Shown here piece by piece: positions 63,227 to 64,000 of a stretch of DNA of 64,000 bases; within the stretch, counting starts at the first letter, position 1; every line of letters starts with the position of its first letter. Location of the stretch: positions 1 to 64,000 of IMG/VR virus record IMGVR_UViG_3300042544_003738; one strand, 5' to 3'. Source of the DNA: a virus. Position numbers and translations under genes: made by a program. Under the pieces are notes generated by a model. It had not been told where the DNA came from, did not search any database, and worked only from the letters and a program-made list of their open reading frames with translations.

Positions 63227-64000
63227 TTACTTCTTTGGTGTTGTGCCGGTGCTGCCCAGTGGGCTGCGAACGTTGGCGGCGCCAAAACCTTCTGAACGAT
63301 CTTTGTTCAACATGGCCTTTGTGCTGCCTTCCTTGCTGACATGAGTCATGTCTTCACTAGCCTTCTTGCGACGGTTGGACAAGTTCATACTGGCACTTGT
63401 GGGGGCAGATTGAAGATGATATCCATCAGCCTTTGATCCCTTGCCTGTCACAACTGGCTTGGCACCTGGAACAGGGCTTTGAACGCCTTTGGGCACTGGG
63501 CTATGCTTGCTTACATCACTACGAGAAAACTTTCCTGAGCCAACTTCGCCAACTTTCTTGAGATCAACATGAACTGTATCGAGGGCAATGGCTTCATCAA
63601 GATCATCATAGTCTTCATCAAGGTCGTCAGTGTTGTCCATCCAGCCTTCTCTCATGCCACCACCGCTAGCATCGCGCTGTAGGCGTCTTTTCAAACGCGA
63701 ATGGTCTTCACTTCCTAGTTGATCAATTAAAAAGTTCCAGCACTCATCCCACGTACCAACGTGTAGGGTGTTATCTGCTTGTCCTGGTGCTTCTGTCCAG
63801 ACTTCATATTCTTCCTCATAGTCTTCCTCATCCGCGTCAGGGTGTGGCATGTCCTGATATGTTTGACCAATATGGATGTCATCTATTACGTAGTCGGGGT
63901 TGTCCCCTTGACCACTCAGTTTGCGGATTGGGTAAGAAGTTCCATTAACAGTCACGGTTTCAAAATCGCCGCTAATTTTGTACTGTTTACCACCAGGCGT
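63227..64000 (-). CDS. Partial acidic protein upstream of gp21
   Basis: The frame stays open through the right edge, so the start is missing; at least 257 residues are present (an internal GTG at 63955 is not the start). It begins in view with GGKQYKISGDFETVTVNGTS, then has a very acidic stretch (HPDADEEDYEEEYEVWTEAP), EDHSRLKRRLQRDASGGG, a second acidic patch (DNTDDLDEDYDDLDEAIA) and a basic Ser/Pro/Gly tail (SKHSPVPKGVQSPVPGAKP). In T4 the gene 67/68 core proteins lie here; this may be an analogue, but similarity is not seen. Confidence 0.75.
   Translation of the reverse strand, partial: TPGGKQYKISGDFETVTVNGTSYPIRKLSGQGDNPDYVIDDIHIGQTYQDMPHPDADEEDYEEEYEVWTEAPGQADNTLHVGTWDECWNFLIDQLGSEDHSRLKRRLQRDASGGGMREGWMDNTDDLDEDYDDLDEAIALDTVHVDLKKVGEVGSGKFSRSDVSKHSPVPKGVQSPVPGAKPVVTGKGSKADGYHLQSAPTSASMNLSNRRKKASEDMTHVSKEGSTKAMLNKDRSEGFGAANVRSPLGSTGTTPKK

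Noticed and set aside
1-64000. tRNA genes
   Set aside because: Gaps between genes are short and none shows a cloverleaf with a TTC-containing arm that I could fold by eye; a tRNA search tool would be decisive.

Overview
The window is one continuous piece of a large T4-like myovirus (Caudoviricetes) genome. T4 orthologues recognised from their motifs cover replication and recombination (helicase gp41, primase gp61, clamp-loader subunit gp62, UvsW, UvsX, UvsY, gp32), packaging (gp16, gp17), head (gp4, gp13, gp14, gp21, gp22, gp23) and tail (gp15, gp18, gp19, gp54). No photosynthesis genes are visible, so a cyanophage assignment is not supported. The host cannot be named. Sigma70-type promoters, AAGGAG-type ribosome sites, an exported nuclease with a Sec signal and a periplasmic-type PstS suggest a Gram-negative, probably aquatic, bacterium (inference).

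Layout. 1-2224: two related proteins, one running off the left edge with 51-bp coding tandem repeats. 2647-9146: replication block (gp41, gp61, DnaE-like remnant, zinc-finger protein, gp62) with a few unknown genes. 9292-10224: a glycine-rich virion protein. 10310-14858: a radical-SAM protein behind a promoter inside an inverted repeat, a conserved unknown, uvsW, a GIY-YIG homing endonuclease and a second, broken uvsW 5' end. 14936-16211: tandem kinase-like proteins. 16245-22126: an early-type region of small genes with strong sigma70 promoters, an AAA ATPase, a P-loop kinase and a SprT-like protease. 22127-27417: exported nuclease, UvsY, an RlmN/Cfr-like radical-SAM enzyme, ribosomal protein bL33, UvsX and gp32. 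27533-42704: packaging, neck, tail tube and an oversized tail sheath, interrupted by a homing endonuclease. 42775-49558: three methyltransferase-family genes followed upstream by a split SF2 helicase, resembling a restriction-modification or defence-like island. 49758-50789: pstS. 50951-55155: gp14, lysozyme, gp15 and a CCA-enzyme-like nucleotidyltransferase. 55253-59924: a helical/hydrophobic protein, an FkbM methyltransferase and two homing endonucleases. 60008-64000: major capsid, scaffold, prohead protease and a partial acidic protein.

Regulation visible in the sequence. Late-type genes are preceded by T4-like late promoter motifs of the form TATAAATA, CATAAATA or C(T)TAAATA, usually 20-35 nt before the start codon and twice arranged divergently. 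The 11.7-kb and 16-21.4-kb genes, bL33 and the helicase/methyltransferase operon instead carry TTGxxx-N16/17-TAxxxT promoters. This suggests early expression of host-takeover functions and late expression of structural genes.

Most notable points: (1) bL33 and an RlmN/Cfr-like methyltransferase side by side, a possible ribosome-remodelling cassette; (2) the methyltransferase plus split-helicase island, whose helicase has a possible nuclease-like N-terminus; (3) a radical-SAM enzyme starting with an NSSSSHS signature; (4) tandem kinase-like proteins; (5) a homing endonuclease flanked by a complete and a truncated uvsW 5' end; (6) pstS with a Pho-box-like direct repeat; (7) greatly enlarged sheath and gp15 proteins.
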